Shown: positions 1-11,255, counted from the stretch's first letter. The stretch: 64,000 nt of DNA from Sporobolomyces roseus (GCA_016617785.1 JADILM010000001.1:2046001-2110000), one strand, 5' to 3'. Notes: generated by a model not told the origin, from the letters alone. Numbers and translations are program-made.

Positions 1-850
1 GATCCGAACAGTAACGCAGCAGCGATCAACATACTCCCCGTTCCCAAACTTCGCAAACTGACGAGTGCCGTAGTGACGAGCAGCCATGTGAGGATCAGAG
101 TAGGCTTCAAGGTGAGGGAAGATCGAAGAAGTGGGAATGGTCCGAAGAATAAGGTCGAAAAGAGGAGGAGGGAGAAGACTGAGGTGTTTGAAGTGAGTCG
201 AGAGGCGAGAACAGTGCTTCCCGATAACGCGGCCGTCAGAGATATTGTCGAAGGGAGAGGAGCTCGGCGAGCCATAGGTGGAGAGGTCGAGGGTGGTAAA
301 GGGGAAGGAGTGTCGAAAGGAGAAATGTAGCGGAGGAAAGGGAGGGTGGTCAGAAGAGGTCTGGATTGTAAGGAGCTTTTTGTAGGGATGGAGCGATAGT
401 CGCCGAAGAGTAGGTTGATAGCGAATAGAGTTCCGCTCAACGCCCAAATCGAATCAGACGTGGTCGATTTCGTCAAGGTCTTGAGGGCCGGGGACAGGAG
501 ATACAACGCGAACAGAGGTATCAACGGTGCTGCGATGCCTGCACCATCCTTTGAAGCAGTGAGGGAAGGAGTCGATTCTCCGATGAGGAATGACCAAATT
601 CGAAAGGTGATGCCGAGTAAGACTGAGAGTATGAGGAGGGTCGTGGGATGAAGGGCATCTTGGGATAGGCGAACGAATATCGATATGAAGATGAAGGTGC
701 AGGCGAGATGTTGTGTTATTGGGAGAGTTTGACGAAGGAGGAGAGGGAGAGAAGCGGGATGGACGTTGACTAGCGAACGATATGTCACTTTTGAGTCAGT
801 CTCTCACTTTTCGCAGCTCAATAGGTCGATATCCTGACTTACCATTGCGT
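1..850 (-). pseudogene. GPI2: GPI2/PIG-C, 5'-truncated copy (partial at window edge)
   Basis: This is the right end of a repeat unit. It carries most of GPI2 exon 3 (up to 787), the intron 788-842 and an 8-nt remnant of exon 2 (843-850), after which the duplication junction replaces the rest of exon 2 and the start codon. The window cuts off the C-terminal part. The sequence matches the intact copy ending at 16939. Without its first codons or its own promoter it is probably not made as a normal protein. Confidence 0.85.
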
Positions 851-929
851 AACCAGTTGGGAGAGTCAGAGGAAGGGATCAATTCGAGTCGCTGCACTCG
901 AAACGCGGGCGGGGGGGAGATAACCTGGT

Positions 930-2404
930 TCAAGACCGTTGCGCCACGCTTCCGACTCGTACATCATCGAACTGTTCCGATCCTACATAACCTCCACGCA
1001 TTGAGCTTTTGACATTTTGGATGAATCGATCGCGATTCGCTCGAAGGTCGTTCGCAGCGTCTGTGAGGCGTGAAGAACCGGATAGGTCAGCTCAGGAGGG
1101 ACGAGATAGAAAGGCTTTGGAGAGTGAGGAAGTCTAGAGTATGGATTCGTCGAAGGGGAGAAGAAACCGTTCTCATTTCCCTTGGTTGGTACGGCGACGT
1201 CTCGAGACGGGTTGGAGGACCTACGTGTCCTCGTCGCGAAGACACAAAACCATCGCGTTGAGATGCACGCAAAGCGAAAGCTTACCTTTGTTCAAAGGAT
1301 CATCTGCGTTGGGTTCGAGGAAGAGATACTGGATTCCGACCATGACTGCGTTGAGGTTGAGAACGGGCTTCCAGTCCTCGCGAAGAATGTTGAGACAGAC
1401 ATTGCCAGCTAGATCGAGATTAGGGTGGTAGATCTGAAGGATTTCACCGCAGAACAGCGAGTGGAAGAGGAAGAAAGGGCAGAACGGGGAGTCAAGCGAT
1501 GTCAGTCATGCACTCGTCAAGAGAAGTCACAAATTCGGGTGAGAAGAACGAGATGAGCTAGTGAGGAACACGAGGAGACGAAACTCACCTTTGGTACACA
1601 CTTGACTTTCGGAGCGTCGTGAGGATAGTTGTTGTTGATCGCGAAAGTGAATTTGAAAGATCCTCCCTTGTACATACCTACTCTCCCTATGCGTCAGCGG
1701 AGCGACAAAGACACAGGAGGAGGGGAGGACGCGATCGATTGCCTTCATCGGGAGTAATGGTAAGTTCAAAGTTGAGCAAATCTTCGGGGTTTGGGAAGTT
1801 GGTCTTCATCGTCGATGGGAGGTCGAGTTCAGTGAGATCTGTTCGTGTCGGAAGAGTGAGTCAATAAAGCGATCTTGCGAACGAATTTTAGATAATTTCG
1901 GATTGATCCGACATTTGTCACTCCCTCGAAACGCTTCTTCTTCGCTTTCCGGTATCCGTCTTGAGAGCGATAGACACGACCACGTTGCCGTATCCCTGTC
2001 GTCCTCTCCAGTGCATGGGCTCAGATGTCGATAAATTGCGATCAAGTCGAACTTGAACTGAGTGACCCGGTTGTCGATCAAGATCCGTTCTCATGATCGC
2101 AGTGTTCGTATACTCCCTCTTCGCCCAAGTAGCCTGCCAATGGAGAGGAAGCTTACCTTTCTGAACCCTGATCAAAGCGGCTGAAGTTTTGGGTTTCTTC
2201 TTAGCTGCCGCATCCTCGTTCTTCTTCAATGACCAAATCTATGACAAGCGACGTGTACCAGAGACGAGATCGCGAGGTTAGGTTAGAAGTTGATTGAAAG
2301 AGGAGGAAGGGAAGGGAAGGGAAGGCAAGTGGAGGGAGAAGATTAGCTTCCACTTATGTTGGATACAGGAAGAGCGCAGAGTAATTTGAGCTCACTTTCA
2401 TCAT
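930..2404 (-). CDS. UBC12: NEDD8-conjugating enzyme E2 UBC12, unit 1
   Basis: E2 enzyme that receives NEDD8/Rub1 from the UBA3-ULA1 E1 and passes it to cullins. Six exons: 2396-2404, 2157-2238, 1743-1838, 1589-1686, 1286-1433 and 930-1060; they sum to 564 nt, giving 187 aa. The protein starts MMKIWSLKK, the short basic N-terminal tail that in UBC12 docks on the E1. It has the HPN motif at residues 98-100 and the catalytic Cys108 in [10 protein letters not shown], followed by DWKPVL and the C-terminal SMRGGYVGS typical of UBE2M. The first coding exon is only 9 nt. Intron 3 (1687-1742) begins with GC, not GT; if it is retained, an in-frame TAG at its end truncates the protein before the catalytic cysteine. 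The 3' end lies 79 bp from the repeat junction, with a headless GPI2 immediately downstream on the same strand. Confidence 0.93.
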
Positions 2405-2533
2405 CTTGGGCGGGATTCGTGATCTTGTAAAGTCGTGATTGAGAGGCAAGAGAGTGCAACTAGCTTCGTATCGTATCTCCTCTCTCTTCCTCTCTCTCTC
2501 CTCCTCTTTAACGCGATAGGTACTTGAAGACAG

Positions 2534-4049
2534 ATGAGGGTAGTAAGGAGCTCCATCCCTCCAGCAGTCCACGTCTTCCGATCAATACCTAGAACGGTTC
2601 CTCCACTTTCTTCCTTATCTCTCCCGAAAGTCAACTACTCGACCCGCACGGCTGTGAGTCTTCTATACTTAGATCTGATCTGATATTGCATGGGACTCAT
2701 ACTGTCAAGAGGTTCAGGCTCAGCGAAAGATCTCGCAAATCGACCTTCAACAACCTTTCGTCTCTCCCAATCTCATCGACTCCTTCGGAAGGCAACACGA
2801 TTACTTGCGGATAAGCCTGACGGAGAAGTGCAACCTGCGATGTACGTCTTGCTTGCCTTGATCAGCGATAAAATCCTCGCAACTAAACCTTTCGGAATCT
2901 TTTAGGTACTTATTGCATGCCCTCGACGGGAGTTCCTCTCCTTCCAAAGGACGACTTGCTCACAACCGACGAGATTGAAAGAGTCGCAAAGCTCTTCATA
3001 TCGAATGGCGTCAAGAAGATACGACTTACAGGAGGAGAACCAACAGTTCGCAAAGATTTGATCGACGTTGTTTGTAAGTACTCGTACCTACACTGTTCAC
3101 TCGCGATGATCCTGTAGCTCAATATGCTTCAATTACTACAGCCCGAATATCAGCCTTGAAACCGAAAGTAGAGTCTCTCGGGATGACCTCGAACGGCGTG
3201 ACCTTGCGAAGACATCTTCCCTCTCTCGTCAAAGCCGGCCTGACGCACCTCAACCTCTCTCTCGATACTCTGGATGAATTCAAATACGAGCTCATGACCC
3301 GTCGAAGGGGGTTCCACAAGGTCATGGAAAGTCTCGAAGTAGCGAAAGAACTGAGAAAAGATGGATTGAGAGTCAAGATTAACGTCGTCGTGATCAAAGG
3401 CTTGAACGATATGGAGGTCTCTGACTTTGTCGAAATGACCAAAGACGAAGACATCACCGTTCGTTTCATCGAGTACATGCCGTTCGAAGGTGAGCAAAAC
3501 CCTATCTTTCGCTCTGACACGAGTTCTGCTGATGTGTTGCTGTCGTCGCAGACAATCGATGGTCAACCACAAAACTCGTTCCCTCGTCGACGCTTCTCTC
3601 GCAAATCCAAGCCCATTACGACTCGTCTCGATCGATCGACAAACTTTGCGATTCACCTTCCGACACGACTCGAGCTTATCGGGTCAATGGTTATCGTGGT
3701 TCATTTGGATTCATCAGCAGCATGACGGATCATTTTTGTGGATCCTGCTCGAGACTGCGAGTTGGTGCTGATGGAGGAGTCAAGGTTCGCTTTCTACCTC
3801 GATTTGTGTTTTTGCAGCTTTGACTCATTCCTCCACTGTCTCTTACAGGTTTGTCTCTTCGGTCCTCCAGCACTCGCTCTCCGACCCCTACTTCGCTCGT
3901 TACCTTCTACTCTGCAAAATGACACGACCATCTCGCAAAAGATTGGAGAGATTGTCTGGAAGAAGAAATTCGCTCATGACGGGTTAGGAGGTGCGTTAGG
4001 AATTCAAGAGAAGGGAAAAATGGGGAGTATGGTCGGAATTGGAGGCTGA
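2534..4049 (+). CDS. MOCS1: MOCS1A/MoaA-type GTP 3',8-cyclase, unit 1
   Basis: Radical-SAM enzyme of the first step of molybdenum-cofactor synthesis (GTP to 3',8-cyclo-GTP), expected in mitochondria. Six exons: 2534-2653, 2712-2841, 2906-3073, 3142-3489, 3552-3784 and 3849-4049; they total 1200 nt, giving 399 aa. Exon 1 encodes an Arg/Ser-rich, acid-free start typical of a mitochondrial presequence. The first cluster motif CNLRCTYC gives cysteines 80, 84 and 87, and LTGGEP follows at 124-129. The second cluster cysteines are 318, 321 and 335 in [19 protein letters not shown]. The protein ends in a double glycine (398-399), as in animal MOCS1A. It diverges from UBC12 with 129 bp between the two start codons. 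A MoaC reading frame follows directly; a splice donor at 3991 could bypass the stop. Confidence 0.93.
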
Positions 4050-4156
4050 TAAGATACGCCCTTCTGCTGGTATCCGAGGCGCAACAGGTACGTCAATCCC
4101 CCTGAATCGTGTTCGAAGATCCGAGGAAGCTCAATCGAGGGCTCTGCTGGGTACAG

Positions 4157-4824
4157 TACCTCGATACTTACCGACACGAAAGCCCACGAGACACCGATCT
4201 TCTATACTCGGTACACTCTCGGCCTCGCCCCTTTCACCCCCTTCTTCGTTCAGCTCTCTCCGACTATTCTCAACAACACCTCGCTTACAAAAACCGAACA
4301 AACTATCAGCTCAGTCGCCTACACTGTCTCATATCGATCCAAAAACTGGGAAAGCCTCAATGGTCGACGTAGGTGGAAAGGCTGTCACAGTTCGAACCGC
4401 AACAGCGAAAGGGAAGATTTACCTCAATCGGACAGCTTTCTCCATGATCGATCTCGGCAACTCCTCGTCTTCATCCACCATGGAGTCCAAGAAGGGAGAC
4501 GTCATGTCGATAGCGCAAATTGCGGGAATTCTGGGATCCAAGCAGACCAGCTCCCTCATCCCCCTCTGTCACCCTCTATCGCTCTCACACATCTCCGTCA
4601 CTCTCGTACCTTCCCAAGTCGACTCGTCAATCGAGATCACCTGCACCGCAAAATGTCGAGGTACAACGGGTGTCGAGATGGAGGCTTTGATGGGTGTCTC
4701 CGTCGCTGGATTGACAGTTTGGGACATGTGCAAAGCGGTGGCAGGGGAGGAAATGAGTCTCGGTGATATCAGGGTTGTCGAGAAAAGCGGAGGAAGAAGC
4801 GGTGACTGGAAGAGGGGGGAGTAG
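4157..4824 (+). CDS. MOCS1: MOCS1B/MoaC-type cPMP synthase domain, unit 1
   Basis: MoaC converts 3',8-cyclo-GTP into cyclic pyranopterin monophosphate. The frame carries the family blocks MVDVGGKAVTVRTA, KKGDVMSIAQIAGILGSK, SLIPLCHPL, GTTGVEMEALMGVSVAGLT and KSGGRSGDW. It has no ATG upstream of the domain core, so it is unlikely to be an independent gene. Joining donor 3991 to acceptor 4156 keeps the frame and fuses it to MoaA minus its last residues and stop, giving 602 aa. Upstream of the domain is a basic, Ser-rich stretch ending RLFSTTPRL, which looks like an internal mitochondrial presequence. In Aspergillus, cnxABC fuses MoaA and MoaC; in humans, MOCS1 makes both forms by alternative splicing. 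The domain call is firm; the exon start at 4157 is inferred. Confidence 0.85.
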
Positions 4825-5568
4825 CGTTCGTACGATGTTGAATTAATCTTTGATTCAGCTAGTCTGCCGCTTGCGGAAATGCTCGAGCTATGCGCGATAA
4901 CGATGAACAAGAGGCGAAAACAGGAAAAAAGAGAGAGAGAGAGAGAAAAGAGAGAGGGGCCCCCAAATTTTCCCAAAACCGTTTTGCAACAAACTCGACT
5001 TTGATTCGCTCTTTGAGCCAGGTTCACGAGGCCGTGACTGTTGGAATGCATTCATGGCGACTCGTCTAACTACGTATTGTGAGCGTTGTCCTATCGTTCA
5101 CCCTTCGGCAACCACTTTTCTCTCGGTAAAGTATCGCCTCGACCTTTCATCTCCTGGTCTAGTCATTCTCCCGTCATCGATACGCTCATCTAGTACGGCT
5201 CCTCCCCCTCCAGTCCAAATAGCTCTCGAGTAGCCGTGGCTGACTACTTGCGGAACATCGGAAGGTTTGTCGGATTCGATAGCGGTTCAGCGTCGTCCTC
5301 CTGCTCGGCGGCCGAGTCTTACTGTGTTCTCCAAGAAGACGGAGAGCCGTGGATGGGCTTTAGCTGAAGAAAGGTGGAAGAGCCCGTGGTTGAGAGTAGG
5401 AAACCTCCTGCGCCAAAGGTGAACATGACAATTCGTTCCCTGGTGGTCCGTCTCGTGTCAGCTCAGCGAATAAAAGTCCCCCCCACAAACAGAACAGATG
5501 AAGATGCTTACGAAGATCCGCTGATCTAACATTTCGAAAACTGGTCGCTTTCGAATTCCCCTCATCGT
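4825..5568. other. Convergent intergenic region, unit 1
   Basis: Lies between the MoaC stop and the GPI2 stop. It holds the GA microsatellite (about 4931-4957) and otherwise only short open stretches without a usable start. No gene was recognised. In this unit the sequence around 4914-4980 (runs such as gggg, ccccc, aaatttt) differs from the otherwise identical copies at 10580-10665 and 16267-16348. Confidence 0.6.
4931..4957. repeat. GA microsatellite, unit 1
   Basis: Short, interrupted (GA)n run downstream of MoaC. The corresponding tracts in units 2 and 3 are about twice as long and flanked by different bases. Confidence 0.85.
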
Positions 5569-6527
5569 TCATGATGGTACAATTCCCACTCTCGGAACCG
5601 CCTGATCCCACGGCCCTCTAATCTTGTCCTTGTATCTGATCATCAACCACCCTCTGACCAAAGGTGCAACAACACTCGATCCGAACAGTAACGCAGCAGC
5701 GATCAACATACTCCCCGTTCCCAAACTTCGCAAACTGACGAGTGCCGTAGTGACGAGCAGCCATGTGAGGATCAGAGTAGGCTTCAAGGTGAGGGAAGAT
5801 CGAAGAAGTGGGAATGGTCCGAAGAATAAGGTCGAAAAGAGGAGGAGGGAGAAGACTGAGGTGTTTGAAGTGAGTCGAGAGGCGAGAACAGTGCTTCCCG
5901 ATAACGCGGCCGTCAGAGATATTGTCGAAGGGAGAGGAGCTCGGCGAGCCATAGGTGGAGAGGTCGAGGGTGGTAAAGGGGAAGGAGTGTCGAAAGGAGA
6001 AATGTAGCGGAGGAAAGGGAGGGTGGTCAGAAGAGGTCTTGATTGTAAGGAGCTTTTTGTAGGGATGGAGCGATAGTCGCCGAAGAGTAGGTTGATAGCG
6101 AATAGAGTTCCGCTCAACGCCCAAATCGAATCAGACGTGGTCGATTTCGTCAAGGTCTTGAGGGCCGGGGACAGGAGATACAACGCGAACAGAGGTATCA
6201 ACGGTGCTGCGATGCCTGCACCATCCTTTGAAGCAGTGAGGGAAGGAGTCGATTCTCCGATGAGGAATGACCAAATTCGAAAGGTGATGCCGAGTAAGAC
6301 TGAGAGTATGAGGAGGGTCGTGGGATGAAGGGCATCTTGGGATAGGCGAACGAATATCGATATGAAGATGAAGGTGCAGGCGAGATGTTGTGTTATTGGG
6401 AGAGTTTGACGAAGGAGGAGAGGGAGAGAAGCGGGATGGACGTTGACTAGCGAACGATATGTCACTTTTGAGTCAGTCTCTCACTTTTCGCAGCTCAATA
6501 GGTCGATATCCTGACTTACCATTGCGT
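5569..6527 (-). pseudogene. GPI2: GPI2/PIG-C, 5'-truncated copy, unit 1
   Basis: Contains all of GPI2 exon 3 (5569-6464) with its stop, the preceding intron and 8 nt of exon 2 (6520-6527). The rest of exon 2, including the conserved PYPDNW region, and the 4-nt start exon are missing because the duplication junction lies after 6527. Exon 3 is still open, and one base change relative to other copies (6040) is synonymous. UBC12 of the next unit ends at 6607 on the same strand, so this fragment sits in its read-through path. The remnant keeps its GT donor, so splicing of a chimeric transcript is possible. Confidence 0.85.
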
Positions 6528-6606
6528 AACCAGTTGGGAGAGTCAGAGGAAGGGATCAATTCGAGTCGCTGCACTCGAAACGCGGGCGGGGGGGAGATAA
6601 CCTGGT

Positions 6607-8081
6607 TCAAGACCGTTGCGCCACGCTTCCGACTCGTACATCATCGAACTGTTCCGATCCTACATAACCTCCACGCATTGAGCTTTTGACATTTTGGATG
6701 AATCGATCGCGATTCGCTCGAAGGTCGTTCGCAGCGTCTGTGAGGCGTGAAGAACCGGATAGGTCAGCTCAGGAGGGACGAGATAGAAAGGCTTTGGAGA
6801 GTGAGGAAGTCTAGAGTATGGATTCGTCGAAGGGGAGAAGAAACCGTTCTCATTTCCCTTGGTTGGTACGGCGACGTCTCGAGACGGGTTGGAGGACCTA
6901 CGTGTCCTCGTCGCGAAGACACAAAACCATCGCGTTGAGATGCACGCAAAGCGAAAGCTTACCTTTGTTCAAAGGATCATCTGCGTTGGGTTCGAGGAAG
7001 AGATACTGGATTCCGACCATGACTGCGTTGAGGTTGAGAACGGGCTTCCAGTCCTCGCGAAGAATGTTGAGACAGACATTGCCAGCTAGATCGAGATTAG
7101 GGTGGTAGATCTGAAGGATTTCACCGCAGAACAGCGAGTGGAAGAGGAAGAAAGGGCAGAACGGGGAGTCAAGCGATGTCAGTCATGCACTCGTCAAGAG
7201 AAGTCACAAATTCGGGTGAGAAGAACGAGATGAGCTAGTGAGGAACACGAGGAGACGAAACTCACCTTTGGTACACACTTGACTTTCGGAGCGTCGTGAG
7301 GATAGTTGTTGTTGATCGCGAAAGTGAATTTGAAAGATCCTCCCTTGTACATACCTACTCTCCCTATGCGTCAGCGGAGCGACAAAGACACAGGAGGAGG
7401 GGAGGACGCGATCGATTACCTTCATCGGGAGTAATGGTAAGTTCAAAGTTGAGCAAATCTTCGGGGTTTGGGAAGTTGGTCTTCATCGTCGATGGGAGGT
7501 CGAGTTCAGTGAGATCTGTTCGTGTCGGAAGAGTGAGTCAATAAAGCGATCTTGCGAACGAATTTTAGATAATTTCGGATTGATCCGACATTTGTCACTC
7601 CCTCGAAACGCTTCTTCTTCGCTTTCCGGTATCCGTCTTGAGAGCGATAGACACGACCACGTTGCCGTATCCCTGTCGTCCTCTCCAGTGCATGGGCTCA
7701 GATGTCGATAAATTGCGATCAAGTCGACCTTGAACTGAGTGACCCGGTTGTCGATCAAGATCCGTTCTCATGATCGCAGTGTTCGTATACTCCCTCTTCG
7801 CCCAAGTAGCCTGCCAATGGAGAGGAAGCTTACCTTTCTGAACCCTGATCAAAGCGGCTGAAGTTTTGGGTTTCTTCTTAGCTGCCGCATCCTCGTTCTT
7901 CTTCAATGACCAAATCTATGACAAGCGACGTGTACCAGAGACGAGATCGCGAGGTTAGGTTAGAAGTTGATTGAAAGAGGAGGAAGGGAAGGGAAGGGAA
8001 GGCAAGTGGAGGGAGAAGATTAGCTTCCACTTATGTTGGATACAGGAAGAGCGCAGAGTAATTTGAGCTCACTTTCATCAT
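6607..8081 (-). CDS. UBC12: NEDD8-conjugating enzyme E2 UBC12, unit 2
   Basis: Copy of the gene at 930-2404 with the same six-exon layout shifted by 5677 and the same 187-aa product. This is the only one of the three copies in which intron 3 (7364-7419) starts with a canonical GT: position 7418 is A where the other copies have G. A second difference (gtcgacct versus gtcgaact near 7730) lies in an intron. This is the copy most clearly able to make full-length protein. Confidence 0.93.
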
Positions 8082-8210
8082 CTTGGGCGGGATTCGTGAT
8101 CTTGTAAAGTCGTGATTGAGAGGCAAGAGAGTGCAACTAGCTTCGTATCGTATCTCCTCTCTCTTCCTCTCTCTCTCCTCCTCTTTAACGCGATAGGTAC
8201 TTGAAGACAG

Positions 8211-9726
8211 ATGAGGGTAGTAAGGAGCTCCATCCCTCCAGCAGTCCACGTCTTCCGATCAATACCTAGAACGGTTCCTCCACTTTCTTCCTTATCTCTC
8301 CCGAAAGTCAACTACTCGACCCGCACGGCTGTGAGTCTTCTATACTTAGATCTGATCTGATATTGCATGGGACTCATACTGTCAAGAGGTTCAGGCTCAG
8401 CGAAAGATCTCGCAAATCGACCTTCAACAACCTTTCGTCTCTCCCAATCTCATCGACTCCTTCGGAAGGCAACACGATTACTTGCGGATAAGCCTGACGG
8501 AGAAGTGCAACCTGCGATGTACGTCTTGCTTGCCTTGATCAGCGATAAAATCCTCGCAACTAAACCTTTCGGAATCTTTTAGGTACTTATTGCATGCCCT
8601 CGACGGGAGTTCCTCTCCTTCCAAAGGACGACTTGCTCACAACCGACGAGATTGAAAGAGTCGCAAAGCTCTTCATATCGAATGGCGTCAAGAAGATACG
8701 ACTTACAGGAGGAGAACCAACAGTTCGCAAAGATTTGATCGACGTTGTTTGTAAGTACTCGTACCTACACTGTTCACTCGCGATGATCCTGTAGCTCAAT
8801 ATGCTTCAATTACTACAGCCCGAATATCAGCCTTGAAACCGAAAGTAGAGTCTCTCGGGATGACCTCGAACGGCGTGACCTTGCGAAGACATCTTCCCTC
8901 TCTCGTCAAAGCCGGCCTGACGCACCTCAACCTCTCTCTCGATACTCTGGATGAATTCAAATACGAGCTCATGACCCGTCGAAGGGGGTTCCACAAGGTC
9001 ATGGAAAGTCTCGAAGTAGCGAAAGAACTGAGAAAAGATGGATTGAGAGTCAAGATTAACGTCGTCGTGATCAAAGGCTTGAACGATATGGAGGTCTCTG
9101 ACTTTGTCGAAATGACCAAAGACGAAGACATCACCGTTCGTTTCATCGAGTACATGCCGTTCGAAGGTGAGCAAAACCCTATCTTTCGCTCTGACACGAG
9201 TTCTGCTGATGTGTTGCTGTCGTCGCAGACAATCGATGGTCAACCACAAAACTCGTTCCCTCGTCGACGCTTCTCTCGCAAATCCAAGCCCATTACGACT
9301 CGTCTCGATCGATCGACAAACTTTGCGATTCACCTTCCGACACGACTCGAGCTTATCGGGTCAATGGTTATCGTGGTTCATTTGGATTCATCAGCAGCAT
9401 GACGGATCATTTTTGTGGATCCTGCTCGAGACTGCGAGTTGGTGCTGATGGAGGAGTCAAGGTTCGCTTTCTACCTCGATTTGTGTTTTTGCAGCTTTGA
9501 CTCATTCCTCCACTGTCTCTTACAGGTTTGTCTCTTCGGTCCTCCAGCACTCGCTCTCCGACCCCTACTTCGCTCGTTACCTTCTACTCTGCAAAATGAC
9601 ACGACCATCTCGCAAAAGATTGGAGAGATTGTCTGGAAGAAGAAATTCGCTCATGACGGGTTAGGAGGTGCGTTAGGAATTCAAGAGAAGGGAAAAATGG
9701 GGAGTATGGTCGGAATTGGAGGCTGA
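8211..9726 (+). CDS. MOCS1: MOCS1A/MoaA-type GTP 3',8-cyclase, unit 2
   Basis: Copy of the gene at 2534-4049, shifted by 5677, with the same six exons, both cysteine motifs and the terminal Gly-Gly stop. No coding difference from unit 1 was seen by eye. The alternative donor (9668) is conserved. Confidence 0.92.
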
Positions 9727-9833
9727 TAAGATACGCCCTTCTGCTGGTATCCGAGGCGCAACAGGTACGTCAATCCCCCTGAATCGTGTTCGAAGATCCG
9801 AGGAAGCTCAATCGAGGGCTCTGCTGGGTACAG

Positions 9834-10501
9834 TACCTCGATACTTACCGACACGAAAGCCCACGAGACACCGATCTTCTATACTCGGTACACTCTCGGC
9901 CTCGCCCCTTTCACCCCCTTCTTCGTTCAGCTCTCTCCGACTATTCTCAACAACACCTCGCTTACAAAAACCGAACAAACTATCAGCTCAGTCGCCTACA
10001 CTGTCTCATATCGATCCAAAAACTGGGAAAGCCTCAATGGTCGACGTAGGTGGAAAGGCTGTCACAGTTCGAACCGCAACAGCGAAAGGGAAGATTTACC
10101 TCAATCGGACAGCTTTCTCCATGATCGATCTCGGCAACTCCTCGTCTTCATCCACCATGGAGTCCAAGAAGGGAGACGTCATGTCGATAGCGCAAATTGC
10201 GGGAATTCTGGGATCCAAGCAGACCAGCTCCCTCATCCCCCTCTGTCACCCTCTATCGCTCTCACACATCTCCGTCACTCTCGTACCTTCCCAAGTCGAC
10301 TCGTCAATCGAGATCACCTGCACCGCAAAATGTCGAGGTACAACGGGTGTCGAGATGGAGGCTTTGATGGGTGTCTCCGTCGCTGGATTGACAGTTTGGG
10401 ACATGTGCAAAGCGGTGGCAGGGGAGGAAATGAGTCTCGGTGATATCAGGGTTGTCGAGAAAAGCGGAGGAAGAAGCGGTGACTGGAAGAGGGGGGAGTA
10501 G
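9834..10501 (+). CDS. MOCS1: MOCS1B/MoaC-type cPMP synthase domain, unit 2
   Basis: Copy of the MoaC frame at 4157-4824, with the same conserved blocks, internal presequence-like stretch and lack of an upstream ATG. It probably belongs to a spliced MoaA-MoaC product, as in unit 1. Confidence 0.84.
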
Positions 10502-10595
10502 CGTTCGTACGATGTTGAATTAATCTTTGATTCAGCTAGTCTGCCGCTTGCGGAAATGCTCGAGCTATGCGCGATAACGATGAACAGAGAGAGAC

Positions 10596-10644
<49 letters not shown>

Positions 10645-11255
10645 TGAGCTCCTCAATTTCCAAGACCGTTTTGCAACAAACTCGACTTTGATTCGCTCTT
10701 TGAGCCAGGTTCACGAGGCCGTGACTGTTGGAATGCATTCATGGCGACTCGTCTAACTACGTATTGTGAGCGTTGTCCTATCGTTCACCCTTCGGCAACC
10801 ACTTTTCTCTCGGTAAAGTATCGCCTCGACCTTTCATCTCCTGGTCTAGTCATTCTCCCGTCATCGATACGCTCATCTAGTACGGCTCCTCCCCCTCCAG
10901 TCCAAATAGCTCTCGAGTAGCCGTGGCTGACTACTTGCGGAACATCGGAAGGTTTGTCGGATTCGATAGCGGTTCAGCGTCGTCCTCCTGCTCGGCGGCC
11001 GAGTCTTACTGTGTTCTCCAAGAAGACGGAGAGCCGTGGATGGGCTTTAGCTGAAGAAAGGTGGAAGAGCCCGTGGTTGAGAGTAGGAAACCTCCTGCGC
11101 CAAAGGTGAACATGACAATTCGTTCCCTGGTGGTCCGTCTCGTGTCAGCTCAGCGAATAAAAGTCCCCCCCACAAACAGAACAGATGAAGATGCTTACGA
11201 AGATCCGCTGATCTAACATTTCGAAAACTGGTCGCTTTCGAATTCCCCTCATCGT
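10502..11255. other. Convergent intergenic region, unit 2
   Basis: Same position as 4825-5568. It holds the long GA microsatellite and no recognised gene. Confidence 0.6.
10586..10642. repeat. GA microsatellite, unit 2
   Basis: About 57 nt of GA dinucleotides with two CA interruptions, longer than in units 1 and 3. This explains most of the unit-length difference. Confidence 0.9.

Noticed and set aside
880..960. tRNA-like stretch on the minus strand (GTGGCGCAAC with complementary ends)
   Set aside because: It is the last coding exon of UBC12 (ends [14 protein letters not shown]) plus 3' flank. The D- and anticodon-arm pairings do not form.
3150..3656. 168-codon open frame antisense to MoaA (repeated in each unit)
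   Set aside because: Shadow of the MoaA exons. It crosses their introns without splice logic and has no recognisable domain.
4054..4156. Alternative two-intron join of MoaA to MoaC (acceptor at 4053, donor at 4089)
   Set aside because: The resulting phase does not enter the MoaC frame. Only the direct 3991-4156 splice does.
5618..6124. Second long minus-strand frame overlapping GPI2 exon 3
   Set aside because: Out-of-frame shadow. The GPI2 frame carries all conserved PIG-C motifs.
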